Assembly: GCF_022581195.2 (NCBI RefSeq)
Contig: NC_061465.1
Coordinates: 2,501-66,500, forward strand
Origin: Helicoverpa zea
Lineage: Eukaryota; Arthropoda; Insecta; Lepidoptera; Noctuidae
DNA: 64,000 nucleotides
Direction: 5' to 3'
Part shown: positions 46,687 to 58,164 of the stretch, one piece after another
Position numbering within the stretch: the stretch's first letter is position 1
How the letters are laid out: each line of letters begins with the position of its first letter
Notes under the pieces: generated by a model
What the model saw: the letters and a program-made list of their open reading frames with translations, nothing else
Told to the model about the DNA's origin: nothing
Databases searched by the model: none
Translations under genes and position numbers: made by a program

Positions 46687-49600
46687 TTTTTTTTTTTTTT
46701 TTTTTTCTCGGGGGGAAATCCTCATGGACTTCCTCCGCCTGGGGAGAGGCGGAGGGGTGTGCCGGACTCCTACCGGCTAAAACCCCCCTGTGTCCTCCTT
46801 ACACGTGGGCGCGGGGCCGCGGGAATCCAAATTCTTCCGCAGCCCCGCACTGGTGCTGGCCCGCCTTGCGGGCCTCGCCTCGGGCACGGGGGAGTGAGGT
46901 GTTAAACTCCCCCGTGCAACGCCTCAGAGGCGCGCGTCGACACCCGCGCGCGCCTCCGCCTCGGGTCCGTTGAATAGGGGGCGGGGACTTCCCCAAGTCC
47001 TTCGCCCCTGGACCCGTTCATGGGGGGCGGAAGAGGGCGTTGTCTGCCCTCCTCCGGCGCCCGGAGCGCCTGCTGCGGGCGGGATCGGCAGTTGAAATCT
47101 CCCTCTCCCGTTCCGCAGCTTCCTTCTGCGACATCACGTCCTCGCAGAAGGACACCACTGCGTCCCACGACTCTGCGCTGCCGACCATCTTCCGTACCAC
47201 GGCCGGCAGCGACAGATCGCCTCCTACTTCATTTGTGAGGACACGGCGCTGCTCCTCCCAAGCAACACACTGAACGAACGTGTGTTGCGCCGTGTCCTCC
47301 CCGCCATGGACGCAGTGGTGGCACCGAGCGTCCGGCTCCCTGCCTATGCGACACAGGTACTTGCCGAAGCAGCCGTGCCCCGACAGCACCTGCGTCACCC
47401 TGAACGACAGGGAGCCGTGCCTTCTCCCGAGCCAGTCGTCGAGCACTGGCCGGATCGCCTCGACGGTGGCGAGGCCGGCGGTAGGGCGCAGAAGCCTCTG
47501 CCGCCATTCCGCCACCAAGACCTGACGGAGCTCTGCTCGGCGCTGCGCTATCTGCCGCTGCACCGGCCTCGAGTCCCGTGCCCGCTCTTCCTCGCGCCAC
47601 CGATACAGCGACGCGAGTACTTTAGCCTCTAGGTCCCAGGGCGGGGATCCGGCCAGGACGCAAGCCGCCTCGTAGGAAATCGTGCGATACCCGCGGACGA
47701 CTCTGACGGCCATCGCCCTCTGCGGTCTGCGCAGAATGGCTAGAGTGCTGGCCGCCAGGTCCATCGCCCACACAGGGGCCCCATATAGGGCCATGGACCG
47801 CACGATTCCCACGTACAACCGCCTACAGGCGGCGCTCGGGCCCCCCATGTTAGGAAGCAACGTTGACAGCGCGCCCGCTGCACCCATCAGCTTGGGCACC
47901 AGCCGCCGGAAGTGGGGGCCGAATTCCCATCGGCTGTCGAGCACCAATCCCAGATACTTCATGGTGGACTCGACAGCTATCCGGGCTCCACCGACCACGA
48001 TGTGTGATCCCGACGGCGGCGCGCGTCGGGGGCCATGAAACACCATGGCCTCCGACTTGTTGAGGGCCACCTCCAGGCCCAGGCGCCGGATGCGGTTCAC
48101 CACCTGTGACACCGCAGCCGTGGCTATCAACGCTGCTTCCCTGTGCGAGCTCCCCCGGGCAGTGACAAGCGTGTCGTCCGCATAACACGTCAAGTCGGCG
48201 CCCGACGGGAGTTCGCCTCTCAGCACCCAATCGTAACCGATGTTCCACAGGAGCGGCCCCAGCACCGATCCCTGTGGAACACCGCACGTCATGAGGTGCC
48301 GACCGGCACCGTCATGTCCCCGATATGTGACGCATCTACCTTCTAGGTAGGCCCCTACTGTGCGACGGAGGTAGGGAGGCACGCGGTGATATCTCAGTGC
48401 CTCCCGAATACAGCTCCAGGGCAGGGTGTTGAACGCGTTGGAGATGTCTAAAGACACCGCCAACACCACCCCACCCTGGGACACCGTCTCCTCCGCCAGG
48501 GCTCTCACGCGCATTATGGCGTCTACGGTGGAGCGCCCGCGACGAAAACCAAACTGGTTGTCGTCCAGGTCCGGCCCCTCTCTGCACAAGTGGCTGACGA
48601 GGCGATCTGCGATGACACGCTCAAAGAGTTTGCCCGCCTCGTCGAGCAGCACTATGGGCCGGTACGCGGACGGCGAGTCCGCGGGGCGCCCCTCCTTCCT
48701 GAGCAGGACCAGCCTCCCCTCCTTCCACACACTGGGAAACTGACCCTGCTCGAGACATGCCGTGAAGAGCCCTCTCAGCTGGGGCTCTAGCTCCTTCAGA
48801 GCCAGGACGAGAGCTCGGCCAGGAACTCCGTCGGGTCCGGGCGCCGTGTTCTTAGCCCGGAGCCGCGACACGGCCGCTCTCGTCTCTGCTTGCGTCACCT
48901 CGGGGACATCGGTGCTCTCCTCTTCGGGAGAGTCTGTGGCCGAGGGTGAAGCCATCGTCGGGGGAACGTGTCCCGCTCGCTCAGGGAAGAGCGCCAATAC
49001 GACCGCCCCTAGCAGCTGGGGCTGCATGCTCTGCACCAGTGGAGGCGCCCATGCACGCAGCTTGCCCCGTACCCAACGGTAGGGGCGGCCCCACGGATCC
49101 CGATCCAGGGACCCCAGCAGCTCCTCCCTGGCACGCGACTTTGAATCGCCGATGGCCAGCCACAGAGTCTCCTTGGACGCGCTGTACACCTCATACAGCG
49201 CGTCCTCCTCGGCGGAAACCCGTCGACGTCGTCTCCGGTATCGTGTGTACTGGCGGCGAGCCGCAACGCACGCGATGCGCAACTGCGCAATCTCGGCGGT
49301 CCACCAGTACACCTGGCGCCTTGCGGACTGTTGGCGGACGCGGGGCATGGACGCGTCGCAGATCTGCGTCATCGCCCCGCGAAACCGCAGCGCCACCGCT
49401 TCGACGTCGACGGGGCCGTCCGTCGCCGACTCCCAAATCCAGGACTGGACTAAGGCAGCTTCCTCGAGCAGTTCCTTGTCGATGCACTTAAGCGCCCAGC
49501 GCGGGCCGTCGTTGATCGGGGCTGTTGGATGGCGGCCGCTCGCGGTCTGGGCAGAGACGTCGAACCGGATATACCTGTGGTCCGACAGCGTCTCCACCTC

Positions 49601-49845
49601 CACGGCGACACGCCAGTCGCGGACTCGGCTGGCGACAGAGGGGCTAGCGAACGAGACGTCCACTATCGACCCGCCCCGCTGCCGCACGCACGTGTATTCC
49701 GAGCCCCGATTCAGGACGACCAGACCGGTCGTCACCGCCCACTCTTCCAGCACCTCGCCCCGAGGGTCAGTGACCGGAGATCCCCACGCCGATGACTTGG
49801 CGTTGAGATCCCCGAGCACCAGAACGGGGCGAGGGTGATGGCGGC
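46687..49845 (-). mobile_element. S5: 3.2-kb 5'-truncated SART copy
   Basis: T20 followed by the S1 3' UTR and most of ORF2. Truncated in the endonuclease domain (after GATGGCGGC) and joined to AACCTAACC. Visible differences from S1 include C for T at 46770 and T for A near 49142. Confidence 0.95.
47018..49845 (-). pseudogene. ORF2 of S5, missing its N-terminus
   Basis: About 940 open codons from within the endonuclease domain (LGDLNAKSSAWGS retained) through the complete RT to the normal TGA. It lacks the first ~110 residues, including the AEPY motif, so endonuclease activity is not expected; the RT domain is whole. Confidence 0.93.
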
Positions 49846-49864
49846 AACCTAACCTAACCTAACC
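49846..49864. repeat. Telomeric (CCTAA)n block
   Basis: About four units between S5 and S6. Confidence 0.97.
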
Positions 49865-51488
49865 TTTTTTTTTTTTTTTTTTTCCTCGGGGGGAAATCCT
49901 CATGGACTTCCTCCGCCTGGGGAGAGGCGGAGGGGTGTGCCGGACTCTTACCGGCTAAAACCCCCCTGTGTCCTCCTTACACGTGGGCGCGGGGCCGCGG
50001 GAATCCAAATTCTTCCGCAGCCCCGCACTGGTGCTGGCCCGCCTTGCGGGCCTCGCCTCGGGCACGGGGGAGTGAGGTGTTAAACTCCCCCGTGCAACGC
50101 CTCAGAGGCGCGCGTCGACACCCGCGCGCGCCTCCGCCTCGGGTCCGTTGAATAGGGGGCGGGGACTTCCCCAAGTCCTTCGCCCCTGGACCCGTTCATG
50201 GGGGGCGGAAGAGGGCGTTGTCTGCCCTCCTCCGGCGCCCGGAGCGCCTGCTGCGGGCGGGATCGGCAGTTGAAATCTCCCTCTCCCGTTCCGCAGCTTC
50301 CTTCTGCGACATCACGTCCTCGCAGAAGGACACCACTGCGTCCCACGACTCTGCGCTGCCGACCATCTTCCGTACCACGGCCGGCAGCGACAGATCGCCT
50401 CCTACTTCATTTGTGAGGACACGGCGCTGCTCCTCCCAAGCAACACACTGAACGAACGTGTGTTGCGCCGTGTCCTCCCCGCCATGGACGCAGTGGTGGC
50501 ACCGAGCGTCCGGCTCCCTGCCTATGCGACACAGGTACTTGCCGAAGCAGCCGTGCCCCGACAGCACCTGCGTCACCCTGAACGACAGGGAGCCGTGCCT
50601 TCTCCCGAGCCAGTCGTCGAGCACTGGCCGGATCGCCTCGACGGTGGCGAGGCCGGCGGTAGGGCGCAGAAGCCTCTGCCGCCATTCCGCCACCAAGACC
50701 TGACGGAGCTCTGCTCGGCGCTGCGCTATCTGCCGCTGCACCGGCCTCGAGTCCCGTGCCCGCTCTTCCTCGCGCCACCGATACAGCGACGCGAGTACTT
50801 TAGCCTCTAGGTCCCAGGGCGGGGATCCGGCCAGGACGCAAGCCGCCTCGTAGGAAATCGTGCGATACCCGCGGACGACTCTGACGGCCATCGCCCTCTG
50901 CGGTCTGCGCAGAATGGCTAGAGTGCTGGCCGCCAGGTCCATCGCCCACACAGGGGCCCCATATAGGGCCATGGACCGCACGATTCCCACGTACAACCGC
51001 CTACAGGCGGCGCTCGGGCCCCCCATGTTAGGAAGCAACGTTGACAGCGCGCCCGCTGCACCCATCAGCTTGGGCACCAGCCGCCGGAAGTGGGGGCCGA
51101 ATTCCCATCGGCTGTCGAGCACCAATCCCAGATACTTCATGGTGGACTCGACAGCTATCCGGGCTCCACCGACCACGATGTGTGATCCCGACGGCGGCGC
51201 GCGTCGGGGGCCATGAAACACCATGGCCTCCGACTTGTTGAGGGCCACCTCCAGGCCCAGGCGCCGGATGCGGTTCACCACCTGTGACACCGCAGCCGTG
51301 GCTATCAACGCTGCTTCCCTGTGCGAGCTCCCCCGGGCAGTGACAAGCGTGTCGTCCGCATAACACGTCAAGTCGGCGCCCGACGGGAGTTCGCCTCTCA
51401 GCACCCAATCGTAACCGATGTTCCACAGGAGCGGCCCCAGCACCGATCCCTGTGGAACACCGCACGTCATGAGGTGCCGACCGGCACC
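49865..51488 (-). mobile_element. S6: 1.6-kb 5'-truncated SART copy
   Basis: T19 then CCTCGGGGGG (one base different from the usual CTCGGGGGG context), the S1 3' UTR and ORF2 up to the RT region just before GVPQGS; joined to AACCTAACC after GGCACC. Confidence 0.95.
50196..51488 (-). pseudogene. ORF2 C-terminal fragment of S6
   Basis: About 430 codons with GVPQGSVLGP, YADD, thumb and zinc knuckle. No endonuclease and no RT fingers. Confidence 0.93.
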
Positions 51489-51512
51489 AACCTAACCTAA
51501 CCTAACCTAACC
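51489..51512. repeat. Telomeric (CCTAA)n block
   Basis: About five units between S6 and T2. Confidence 0.97.
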
Positions 51513-52478
51513 GGATAACTTTTTCAAAAGGAGACCGATTTTGATGCGGTTTTTTGCGTATAATAGCTACAACAGGCTTGTAAGCACGCGATAACCCTTC
51601 AAACGCGACATCGAAGCGGTGTGACCCGATTTTTTGACACCCCCACCCTTCTCGACCTGTAAAAAACACAAAATTAATTATTTATCAAAATTCTGACTAG
51701 ATTTTTTCATTGTAAAAATTTTATTAAATACTTACTACTCCGACCTGTCTTCCTGACTGCTTTTTGCACGATTTAGGGTAGGTTTGGACGTCGAAATTAA
51801 ATATTTTCTATTAAAAAACACTAAATTTTACAGTTTTTCGCCAAAATTTTTCAAAATTTCTACTAAAGCCTATTCTAGTTTCTGGACAGCTGGCTAGGGC
51901 TCGCCGAGACGCGTCTTTTGACGTATCGCACGTCCCTCTACGCCGCACCAAACGTCAAAAAATGCCCCACCCACCCGCCCTTTAGTCGCACGTAAGAGCG
52001 TGAAAAATTTACTATAGGAAAGGAAAGGACTTTGGGACAAATTTCTCGAAATATATTTTTTGACGGATTTGGCATTCAAGCCATACTCCCTTTCGGAAAA
52101 TACTAATTTTGGTGTAATCGGGGCTCCTAAACTCGAATAAATCGACTTTTTGTGCAGGTTTTAGGGCCAATCTAAGCAGGAAAAAGTTATCATTTATTTA
52201 GTGGCTCTCAACCTCACAAATTGACTGGGGACCAACTCCCTGACAAAATATTACTTAACGCCGTGCAACGAGTCTTTTGACCGCTGCACCTAGCTTTAGA
52301 ATATATTTAAAAATTAAAGTTTGAAAAATATAGACCTGGTTTATTGCCACAATTATTATAATATATACTTTATGACTATTGCTGACGAATATTGATTTAC
52401 ATTATTACTTTCTTTATTTATTTGACTTATCCCCCCTTTACAGGGATTTAATTCATTGTATTTACCCTTCCCCTGACC
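51513..52478 (+). other. 5' UTR of T2
   Basis: 966 nt without a coding frame. Positions 51513-51990 match 58165-58642 of T3 at about 98-99 percent by eye; beyond that similarity falls sharply. CAGCTGG (51887-51893) and the palindrome AGACGCGTCT (51907-51916) recall G2. A hairpin with a 9-nt loop ends the leader. Confidence 0.75.
52429..52447 (+). promoter_or_regulatory. 9-nt-loop hairpin upstream of T2 ORF1
   Basis: Stem ATCCC / GGGAT with loop CCCTTTACA, only 31 nt before the ORF1 ATG. The loop length and CYCTWTACA pattern agree with the other elements; the stem is unrelated. Confidence 0.65.
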
Positions 52479-53927
52479 ATGTTCGGCATGAGAACTCCAG
52501 TGGCGAAGAAGCTCAAGGCCAGAGTAGAGAGGTCGGAATCGGGAAGCTCAATAGTAACTGAGGCAGGACCATCAGTTTGTCACAGTCCTGAAGAGCGGGA
52601 GGCTGAGATAGTCAGCGAGGCCCGCCCTCAGAAAACACCTTCACCTCAGCCAAAGTCCCCGAAAAGATCTCCACCTAAGCTCAGGCCCAAAACAATCCTC
52701 CCACAAGAGTCACGGCCAGAGCAAACAATAATCCTGTCATCGCCACCTTCTCAAACAACACAGCCAACTCGGTACATGAACAGGATGACCGAAGCCAAAG
52801 CCTGCCTCTCAAAAGTAAAAATGCAGGTGGTGAGCTCTCGTAACTTAAAAAAGGAAATCGCCTATGAGATCACCAAGGCAGCCGAGAGACTCTACCACCT
52901 CGTCAAGGAGGCAGGGGCAGATAAGGAAACAAGTGCCGAGTTGGAAAATACAACGGAATCCATCCCACCTCAACAGACTCCTCGCCAGGAATTTCCGACA
53001 GAGCTTGTGAATCAGCTCATGGATTCGCTCCAGAGCCACAACCGTGCCCTGGAGGACTGCAAACAGCACACGCAGGCTCTGTCGGAACAACTTAAAGAGG
53101 CGCCACGCTACGTGGCTGGCCAGGGACCGACGTTCGCAGAGATCGCCGCAACCTCAAAAATACAATTCCGAGAGCCACTGCACTCGGTGATCGTGTCATC
53201 CACCAGTGATCAAGACACCGGTGAAGTGGTCATCGAGAAGCTGAGGACGGCGGTCGATGCAAAAAATGAGGGCACGAGGGTCGAACGGCTGAGGAAGGCA
53301 AGGGACCGGAAGGTAGTTGTGGGCTTTGGATCCCGGGAGGAAATGACTAGGGCGACGGAGAGGATCAAGAGAGCGGGTAACCTGATGGTGGAAGAAGTGA
53401 AGAACAAGGACCCGCTCATAATCATCAAGGACGTCCTCTCCTGTCACTCGGACGAGGAGGTCATCCAGGCAATAAAATGCCAAAATCACCATCTGATTGG
53501 GGACGTACCTGCAGAGGATGCTAGAATGGGCATCAAATACCGTCGCAGGACGAGAAATCCCCACACGTGCCACATCATTCTGCAGGTGTCCCCAGCGTTA
53601 TGGCAGAGGCTGACATCGGCGGGAAGACTGCACATCGACCTGCAGAGGGTACGTGTACTGGACCAGTCACCTCTGGTGCAGTGCACGCGCTGCCTGCGCT
53701 ATGGTCATACCCGGAAGATGTGCACGGAAACAGCCGATGTCTGCATTCATTGCGGAGACCTCCACCTCCGAGCAGACTGCCCCTCCAGGCAAGCAGCCGA
53801 ACCTCCCAAATGCCGCAACTGCCTTCTGGCGAAAATGCCCAAGGTCGATCACAATGCCTTCGACAGCGAGTGCCCCGTCCGGTTGAAGTGGGATGCACTA
53901 TCCCGTCTGTCAGTCGCCTACTGCTAA
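52479..53927 (+). CDS. ORF1 (Gag-like) of T2, intact
   Basis: 482 aa starting MFGMRTPVAKK. Residues 1-95 are rich in Ser, Pro and Lys and look disordered. About 100-210 are charged and helical. About 230-390 align with the central domain of T1 and G ORF1. Three zinc knuckles lie near residues 395-465 (CTRCLRYGHTRKMC, CIHCGDLHLRADC, then CRNC...H...C). The C-terminus ends AYC as in T1 (GYC). Role as for other R1-clade ORF1 proteins: RNA binding and RNP formation. The reading frame of ORF2 starts within its last 35 nt. Confidence 0.93.
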   Translation: MFGMRTPVAKKLKARVERSESGSSIVTEAGPSVCHSPEEREAEIVSEARPQKTPSPQPKSPKRSPPKLRPKTILPQESRPEQTIILSSPPSQTTQPTRYMNRMTEAKACLSKVKMQVVSSRNLKKEIAYEITKAAERLYHLVKEAGADKETSAELENTTESIPPQQTPRQEFPTELVNQLMDSLQSHNRALEDCKQHTQALSEQLKEAPRYVAGQGPTFAEIAATSKIQFREPLHSVIVSSTSDQDTGEVVIEKLRTAVDAKNEGTRVERLRKARDRKVVVGFGSREEMTRATERIKRAGNLMVEEVKNKDPLIIIKDVLSCHSDEEVIQAIKCQNHHLIGDVPAEDARMGIKYRRRTRNPHTCHIILQVSPALWQRLTSAGRLHIDLQRVRVLDQSPLVQCTRCLRYGHTRKMCTETADVCIHCGDLHLRADCPSRQAAEPPKCRNCLLAKMPKVDHNAFDSECPVRLKWDALSRLSVAYC

Positions 53928-56900
53928 GGTTGAGCCTACCGCACCCGGAATCAGCCAGCCAGCTATTCGACCCCGATCTGACCCAGAGTACTCGGTAATT
54001 CAAACCAATCTCCAGAGGAAGAACCTAGCCACGCAAGAACTGCTCATAGAGGCTGGCGATAGGAAAGTTGCTCTGGCGTTGCTCCAGGAGCCGTATGTGG
54101 GCGGGATCCGGAAGATGCGAGACTACCACGGAGTTAGAATCTTCCAGAGCGCCGACCAAGGAGAAGGAACTGTAAAGTCGGCAATAGCCGTCTTCAATCA
54201 TGACCTAGACGTACTACAGTGTCCAGAACTTACCACCAACAACATCACGGTGGTAAGGATCCGTACTCGCGCCTGGGAGATTGCGGTAGTCTCGTTCTAC
54301 TTTGAACCGGACCAGCCCATAGAGCCATACTTGGAGCAACTAAGGCAGATCCGAGAGGAAATGGGTCATCTAAATATAATAGTCGGGGGCGATGCGAATG
54401 CAAAGAGCACCTGGTGGGGTAGCTCAATCATCGATGGCAGGGGGGAAGAAGTTGCTGGCAGCTTCGAGGACATGGGCTTGCAGGTACTCAACACCGGCAA
54501 TACTCCGACCTTCGACACCATCAGAGGAGGAAAGCAATTCACCAGCTTTGTTGACCTCACAGCCTGCTCTGAAGGACTCCTCGGTCTTATCGAGGACTGG
54601 AGAGTCGAGAGCGGCATCACGAGCTCGGACCACAACGGTATTGTGTTCAAAATAAAATTAGAAAAATCCAAAGGCATTAACATCAACAGGCAAACAAGAA
54701 TTTATAACACTAAAAAAGCCAATTGGAGCCAATTTCGTGAGAAATTGGCCCAATTGGAAGAAGAGCATAAAATCAATAGTATAGAAATTAACAAAATTAA
54801 TAACGTAATATCTTTAGACCAGTTCATTCAAAATTATATTAACAACATCGTAAAAGCAAGTCAGGATACAATACCCAAAATTAAAAATAATAGTTTAGTA
54901 AACTTACCGTGGTGGTCAATCGAGCTCGTCGAGATGAAGAAAGAGGTCAACACCAAGAAACACCGCATACGTTGCGCTGCACCGATCCGGAGACAAAAGG
55001 TCGTTGATGAGTACCTGCAAGCAAAAGAAAAATATGAGCTCGAAGCCAAAAAGGCACAGGTGCAGAGTTGGAAGGGGTTCTGCGAGAAACAGGATAGGGA
55101 GGGCGTATGGGAGGGGATTTATAGAGTCATCGGTCGCACCACTAGGAGATGTGAGGATCTGCCTTTGGTCAAGGACGGATTGCCACTGAACCCAGAAAAC
55201 TCCGCGCGGCTCCTGGCGGAGACCTTCTACCCTGTGGACTCGGAAGAGGGTGAAACCGAGGACCACCGCCGTATTCGTGAAGCTGCCGATCGTGCAAACG
55301 TGTGGTCGCATGATGAACACCATGACCCACCGTTCACGCTACAGGAACTAAAAAAGGCGGTGGATAGCTTCAACCCGAAAAAAGCTCCTGGGGCAGATGG
55401 TCTCACTGCCGATATCTGCGCTCAAGCCATCTTCCGCGATCCGGGGATCTTCCTCGCACTGGCCAATAAATGTCTGGAGCAGGGACACTTCCCCGGAGCC
55501 TGGAAGGAGGCCACAGTGGTGATCCTCCGAAAGCCAGGGAAGGACACCTACACCGCCCCGAAGTCGTACAGGCCCATCGGCCTATTACCTGTCCTGGGAA
55601 AAATCCTGGAAAAGTTGATGGTAGCTCGTCTTAAATGGTACCTAATCCCGCGGCTTAGTACTCCCCAGTTTGGCTTCATGCCACAAAAAAGCACCGAGGA
55701 CTCCCTCTACACCATGATACAACACATCAAGGAGAAATTAAATGACAAAAAACTGATCACTGTTGTCTCCCTTGATATAGAGGGAGCCTTCGATAGCGCA
55801 TGGTGGCCGGCCATCAGGACCAGACTGGCTGAGGAAAAGTGCCCGGTGAACATAAGAAGGATGATAGACAGCTACCTCAACGACAGGTGTGTCCGGGTCA
55901 GATATGCTGGGGTGGAGTGCCGCAGGGACACAAACGAGGGGTGTGTGCAAGGGTCGATCGGAGGCCCAATCCTTTGGAATCTGGTGCTGGATCCCTTGCT
56001 CAAAGGTCTCGAACAGCGAGGCGACTACTGTCAGGCGTTCGCAGACGATGTCGTCCTCATTTTCAGCGGGGATACAGCACTCGAAATCCAAAGACGTGCC
56101 AATGCCGCCCTCGAGTATGTTCGGGGGTGGGGCATCAGAAATAAGCTGAAATTTGCGCCACACAAAACATGTGCCATGGTCGTAACCAGGAAGCTAAAGT
56201 ACGATGTCCCCCTCCTGAGCATGGGCGGGGTCGCCATTGGCATGTCCGAGGAAATCAAGATACTAGGGCTTACCGTGGACCACAAGCTTACCTTCAACAC
56301 GCACGTCGCAAATGTTTGTAAGAAGGCCATCAACATCTACAAACAATTGGCCAGAGCGTCAAAGGTGAGCTGGGGTCTACACCCCGAGGTGATCCGCAGC
56401 ATATACATGGCGGCGGTGGAGCCGGTGATCCTCTACGCGGTCAGCGCCTGGGCGCCAGCAGCCAGGAAAGTCGGTGTGCAAAAGCACCTAAACTCGGTCC
56501 AGCGAGGATTCGCCCAGAAGCTGTGTGGAGCCTACCGCACCGTCTCACTGCATTCGGCACTTGTGCTGGCGGGGTTGCTCCCGCTCGACCTTAGAATACA
56601 GGAAGCAGCCGCGCTGTACGAAATGAAAAAGGCAGTGACCTCGCTGGCTGGTCGTGAGGTGGAACGGGTGGTAGCGTTCGCAGATACGCCGCACCCGGCG
56701 AAACATACGGCCATGGGGTTCGTGAGTTTGGTAGACCAGTCACATGTGGAAACCCACAACAGCCAGGACACACGGTTCTTCACAGACGGCAGCAAGATCG
56801 AGGGCAAGGTCGGCGCAGCACTCTCCCTTTGGGATAGAGAGGCCGAGATCAAGTCCTCGAAACTCAGTCTGCCGTCTTGCTGTACTGTCTACCAGGCAGA

Positions 56901-57639
56901 ACTCCTGGCCATATGCGTAGCCACCAGGCATATACTGCGGCGCCGGGAGGGCACTTTTGGCATATACAGCGACTCGAAAGCAGCTCTGCAAACGGTCACC
57001 AACCAGAGTGCCCTCCACGCCCTGGCAGTGGAAGCAAGGGCGAACCTCAGCGAGGCTTTATCCCAGGGCAAAGTTACATCCTTGTTCTGGGTAAAGGCAC
57101 ACGCTGGACTGGAGGGAAATGAGCGCGCCGACCACCTGGCCAAGGAAGCGGCTTTAAAGAACAAAACCAGGCCAGATTACGACCTCTGCCCGGTTTCATT
57201 CGTCAAGCGGTAGATCCGATTGGAGTCGCTGGGCGAATGGAATCGGAGATATGGAAACGGAGCGACAGCGGGGGTCACAAAGATCTTCTTGCCGGACGCT
57301 GCGGACGCGTACAGGATCGTCAGAAAAATTCTGCCACGTGGGGTAATAACACAAGTGCTGACGGGGCACGGCGGGTTCTCCGAATACTTGCACCGCTTCA
57401 AGTGTAAGGAGAACCCATCGTGCATCTGCGACCCCAGTGCGATCGAGTCTGTCCCCCATATCATCCTAGAATGCCCTATCTTCTCGCGGGAACGGTGGAC
57501 ACTGGAACAGGAGTTAGACATAGAGCTGAGCCTACAAAATATTAGCCACATAATGAATAAACGGAAAGTTCGAGAAAAATTTTTAGAGTATGCCGAAACA
57601 ATTGCAAATAAAATCATACGTAGGAACAAAGAAGCCTGA
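53893..57639 (+). pseudogene. ORF2 of T2: EN-RT-RNase H with one internal TAG
   Basis: 1248 codons from ATG 53893 (35 nt upstream of the ORF1 stop, +1 frame). A single TAG at 57211-57213 (codon 1107) sits where T1 has GAA. Upstream of it all catalytic parts are present: endonuclease about 35-260 (QEPYVG, GGDANAKSTWWG, SDHNG), RT about 470-760 with SLDIEGAFDSAWW and FADD at 716, RNase H about 960-1090 (FTDGSK, YSDSK). Downstream, 57220-57639 continues the frame with the C-terminal C..C..H..C motif. The stop therefore removes only the terminal knuckle. It could be a recent nonsense mutation, a sequencing error or readthrough. Confidence 0.9.
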
Positions 57640-58127
57640 CCCATGCTTCCACCTTATTAGAAGTAATATGGCCTGGTAAGCATGGGGTACACAAAAAGAT
57701 CGTCAACTTATTACATATGCATATATGTATACACAAATTTATTTTTACATTATTATATTATTTTAAATTATTTATTTTATACAATTATACACAAATATTT
57801 ACTTTTTTTTATTTATACAACTATATACAAAAATTTATAATCTAATATATACAAATAATAAAACTATACCATATACAACTATACACAAAACTGACAATGT
57901 ATTATATACAAAACTGAGATGTTATTATGCATAAATACTGGGACTATATGATATCTACAGAATACACATGAACTACTTTATAAAGCTATATACAACTATG
58001 TAAATATATATGAATATTTATAATATACAAATATATATTTAATACGATCTAAGATTCCACGTATCACCAAATAATAACCTAAGATAAAACATAAGACAAA
58101 AAGACTTAACAGGTCCCTGATCACGTC
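57640..58127 (+). other. AT-rich 3' UTR of T2
   Basis: 488 nt, strongly AT-rich with repeated TATACAACTATATACA-like words between about 57770 and 58010. Ends CCTGATCACGTC before the poly(A), comparable to CTGATAACGTC in T1. No coding frame. Confidence 0.7.
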
Positions 58128-58152
58128 AAAAAAAAAAAAAAAAAAAAAAAAA

Positions 58153-58164
58153 CCTAACCTAACC
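58153..58164. repeat. Short telomeric block between T2 and T3
   Basis: CCTAACCTAACC, about 2.5 units. Confidence 0.93.

Larger units (their letters stand above)
51513..58152 (+). mobile_element. TRAS-like: T2: full-length TRAS-type element, second subfamily
   Basis: 6.6 kb with a 25-nt poly(A) at 58128-58152. The 5' end starts GGATAAC after TAACC, corresponding to CGATAAC in T3, so both are probably complete at the 5' side. ORF1 is intact (482 aa); ORF2 is open except for one TAG. Proteins are clearly diverged from T1 and T3, although the first ~480 bp are nearly identical to T3. Confidence 0.93.
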
